Positions 62,552 through 64,000 of a stretch of DNA of 64,000 bases are shown piece after piece (position 1 is the stretch's first letter; every line of letters begins with the position of its first letter). The notes beneath the pieces were generated by a model. That model did no database searches. It saw only the letters and a list, made by a program, of their open reading frames with translations, and was not told the origin of the DNA. Location of the stretch: the NCBI RefSeq assembly GCF_002584535.1, contig NZ_NUOT01000012.1:33426-97425 (forward strand), written 5' to 3'. Both the position numbers and the translations under genes were made by a program. Source of the DNA: Bacillus cereus. GTDB taxonomy: Bacteria; Bacillota; Bacilli; Bacillales; Bacillaceae_G.

Positions 62552-62899
62552 ATCATTTCCCCTCCATTTCTATTTATATATGAAATTTTCGATGACTTAC
62601 TAGATAATCATAATGCTATATATATTAATATATTCAAAAACCCTTATGAAACTTATATTTATTATTATATCATTTTTTAACATAACAAAAATTAGTAACG
62701 AACATCATTAACCAAATTTTAAATGGACGTAACATTTGTCATTATTTAAATATACTCCGTTAAGTGTATATATCTATGAATAACATGTTGGATACGTTTT
62801 AATAACAATATAGTCTTATTCGTATTATTAATAAAACGTATCCGATTTTACCTATTCCCTAGCATCTAAATATACTGTATTTCAACCCACACCTACACT
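62552..62899. other. AT-rich intergenic region
   Basis: About 350 bp between the hypothetical gene and the CBS gene. It contains an AAAACGTATCC / GGATACGTTTT inverted pair spanning 62789-62841 but no gene. Confidence 0.4.
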
Positions 62900-63319
62900 T
62901 TATTCTTTATGCTCAGAAATCTCACTTAAAGCTACCCCTGCCTGATCATCAGCTTTTTCTGCTATTGCTAAATCACCTAGTGCTAACATCCCAACAAGCT
63001 CGCCATTCTCAACTACAGGTAGCCTTCTAATTTGATGCTGCGCCATCAACTCCGTAGCCTTTTCAATAGAGTCATCAGGAGAAACGGACACGATTCCTGT
63101 AGTCATGATATTTGTAATTTTATTAGAACCAGGATGTTTCTCAGCAATTCCACGAACAACTAAATCACGATCAGTGACAAGACCAACCACTTGATTGTTC
63201 TCTACAACTGGAATCATTCCAATGTCTTCTTCTTTCATTTTCACAGCAGCTTCATATACATTATCTAGTGGTGTACATTGTACAATATCAGTACTCATAA
63301 ATTCTCTAACTGTTGTCAT
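62900..63319 (-). CDS. two-CBS-domain protein
   Basis: 139 residues made of two CBS domains (about 5-60: VREFMSTDIVQCTPLDNVYEA and VVGLVTDRDLVVRG; about 70-125: IMTTGIVSVSPDDSIEKATEL and LVGMLALGDLAI). CBS pairs bind adenine nucleotides and regulate partner proteins; B. subtilis YhcV-like proteins have the same form. No partner gene adjacent. Confidence 0.88.
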   Translation of the reverse strand: MTTVREFMSTDIVQCTPLDNVYEAAVKMKEEDIGMIPVVENNQVVGLVTDRDLVVRGIAEKHPGSNKITNIMTTGIVSVSPDDSIEKATELMAQHQIRRLPVVENGELVGMLALGDLAIAEKADDQAGVALSEISEHKE

Positions 63320-63459
63320 GTAGCTCTATTCCCTCCTTTTTATACATACTATAGCTTTTCCAAATTCCCTTTATTTATTTCATAATAAATAGAGGAATTT
63401 TAGATTGATGATATCGTATATTAGAAAAGAACAGAATTCTCACATGATGTTTTTCACAA

Positions 63460-63490
63460 GAAAAAAGAGCCAGCTAATTGCTGACTCTTT
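63460..63490 (-). terminator. terminator of the tRNA operon
   Basis: Minus strand AGAGTCAGC/GCTGGCTCT stem around AATTA, then TTTTTTC, 5 bp after tRNA-Glu. Confidence 0.75.
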
Positions 63491-63494
63491 TGTA

Positions 63495-63566
63495 TGACCC
63501 GTACGGGATTCGAACCCGTGTTACCGCCGTGAAAGGGCGGTGTCTTAACCACTTGACCAACGGGCC
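63495..63566 (-). tRNA. tRNA-Glu (UUC)
   Basis: 72 nt; anticodon loop CTTTCAC, acceptor arms GGCCCGT/ACGGGTC, TTCGAAT T-loop. Last tRNA of the cluster; no encoded CCA. Confidence 0.95.
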
Positions 63567-63567
63567 A

Positions 63568-63642
63568 TGGCTCCGCAGGTAGGACTCGAACCTACGACCG
63601 ATCGGTTAACAGCCGATAGCTCTACCACTGAGCTACTGCGGA
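63568..63642 (-). tRNA. tRNA-Asn (GUU)
   Basis: 75 nt with encoded CCA; anticodon loop CTGTTAA, arms TCCGCAG/CTGCGGA. Confidence 0.95.
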
Positions 63643-63645
63643 ATA

Positions 63646-63722
<77 letters not shown>

Positions 63723-63732
63723 ATATTTTCTA

Positions 63733-63803
63733 CAGGGGCAGTAGGAATTGAACCCACACCGGAGGTTTTGGAGACCTCTGTTCTACCTTTAAACTATGCC
63801 CCT
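63733..63803 (-). tRNA. tRNA-Trp (CCA anticodon)
   Basis: 71 nt; anticodon loop CTCCAAA, arms AGGGGCA/TGCCCCT; no encoded CCA end. Confidence 0.95.
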
Positions 63804-63806
63804 AAG

Positions 63807-63882
<76 letters not shown>

Positions 63883-63901
63883 TTTCCAAAAAAAAAAAAG
63901 A

Positions 63902-63974
<73 letters not shown>

Positions 63975-63984
63975 TTTATGTAAA

Positions 63985-64000
63985 TGGCGGTCCCGACCGG
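63985..64000 (-). tRNA. partial tRNA, probably tRNA-Asp, cut by the right edge
   Basis: Only the 3' end GGGACCGCCA and part of the T-arm are present. This acceptor end fits Bacillus tRNA-Asp, but the anticodon lies outside the window. Confidence 0.6.

Overview
The window is chromosomal DNA of a Bacillus cereus group bacterium. The evidence is an intact hemolysin BL enterotoxin operon with a perfect PlcR box, a GerA-type spore germinant receptor operon, spoVR, low GC content, TTG/GTG starts with strong AGGAGG ribosome sites, and a tandem TPP riboswitch of the kind described upstream of tenA in B. anthracis. The intact hbl operon argues against B. anthracis itself. No phage, plasmid, IS element or CRISPR array is visible.

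Layout. 1-5.1 kb: end of a cell-wall-recycling gene (mupG), an MFS exporter with a palindromic operator, a lipoprotein and a Na/Pi cotransporter. 5.1-12.3 kb: a broken oxidoreductase gene and the hblCDAB operon, enclosed by 102-bp direct repeats that differ at one base. The leader contains a PlcR box and a frameshifted small secreted-peptide gene. 12.4-14.4 kb: an LCP cell-wall ligase and a YbjN-type protein. 14.4-18.3 kb: a reactive-sulfur module (CoA-disulfide reductase/rhodanese, CstR-type repressor, TusA, two rhodaneses, a DsrE-like protein) with five ATACC...GGTAT operators. 18.4-22.2 kb: spoVR with a nearby spoVR scar, a nitroreductase and a secreted helical-repeat protein.

22.2-29.6 kb: a hydroxyproline/proline catabolic divergon: two proline-racemase-family proteins, a DAO-type FAD enzyme, a sigma-54 activator, and an [2Fe-2S]/FAD dehydrogenase complex. 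Each arm has a -24/-12 promoter. 29.7-33.5 kb: a germinant receptor operon in A-C-B order. 33.5-44.5 kb: mixed housekeeping and accessory genes, including a PCYCGC lipoprotein, a second LCP protein, a BdbC/thioredoxin pair, DUF1540, an L,D-transpeptidase, an SDR, an NCS2 purine permease, a patatin-like protein, a MarR/MFS pair with operators, and a cupin.

44.6-51.8 kb: the kdp potassium pump (a 34-aa membrane ORF, then kdpF-A-B-C and a kdpD lacking its kinase half) behind a c-di-AMP riboswitch, next to a two-gene unit behind a second c-di-AMP riboswitch. 51.9-59.6 kb: a ten-gene thiamin salvage/thiazole operon (tenA-thiZXY-tenI-thiO-thiS-thiG-thiF-thiD) behind two TPP riboswitches in series. 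60-64 kb: a truncated M23 peptidase gene, two unknown proteins, a CBS protein and a seven-member tRNA cluster cut by the right edge. Three copies of a dispersed bcr-like repeat lie between genes.
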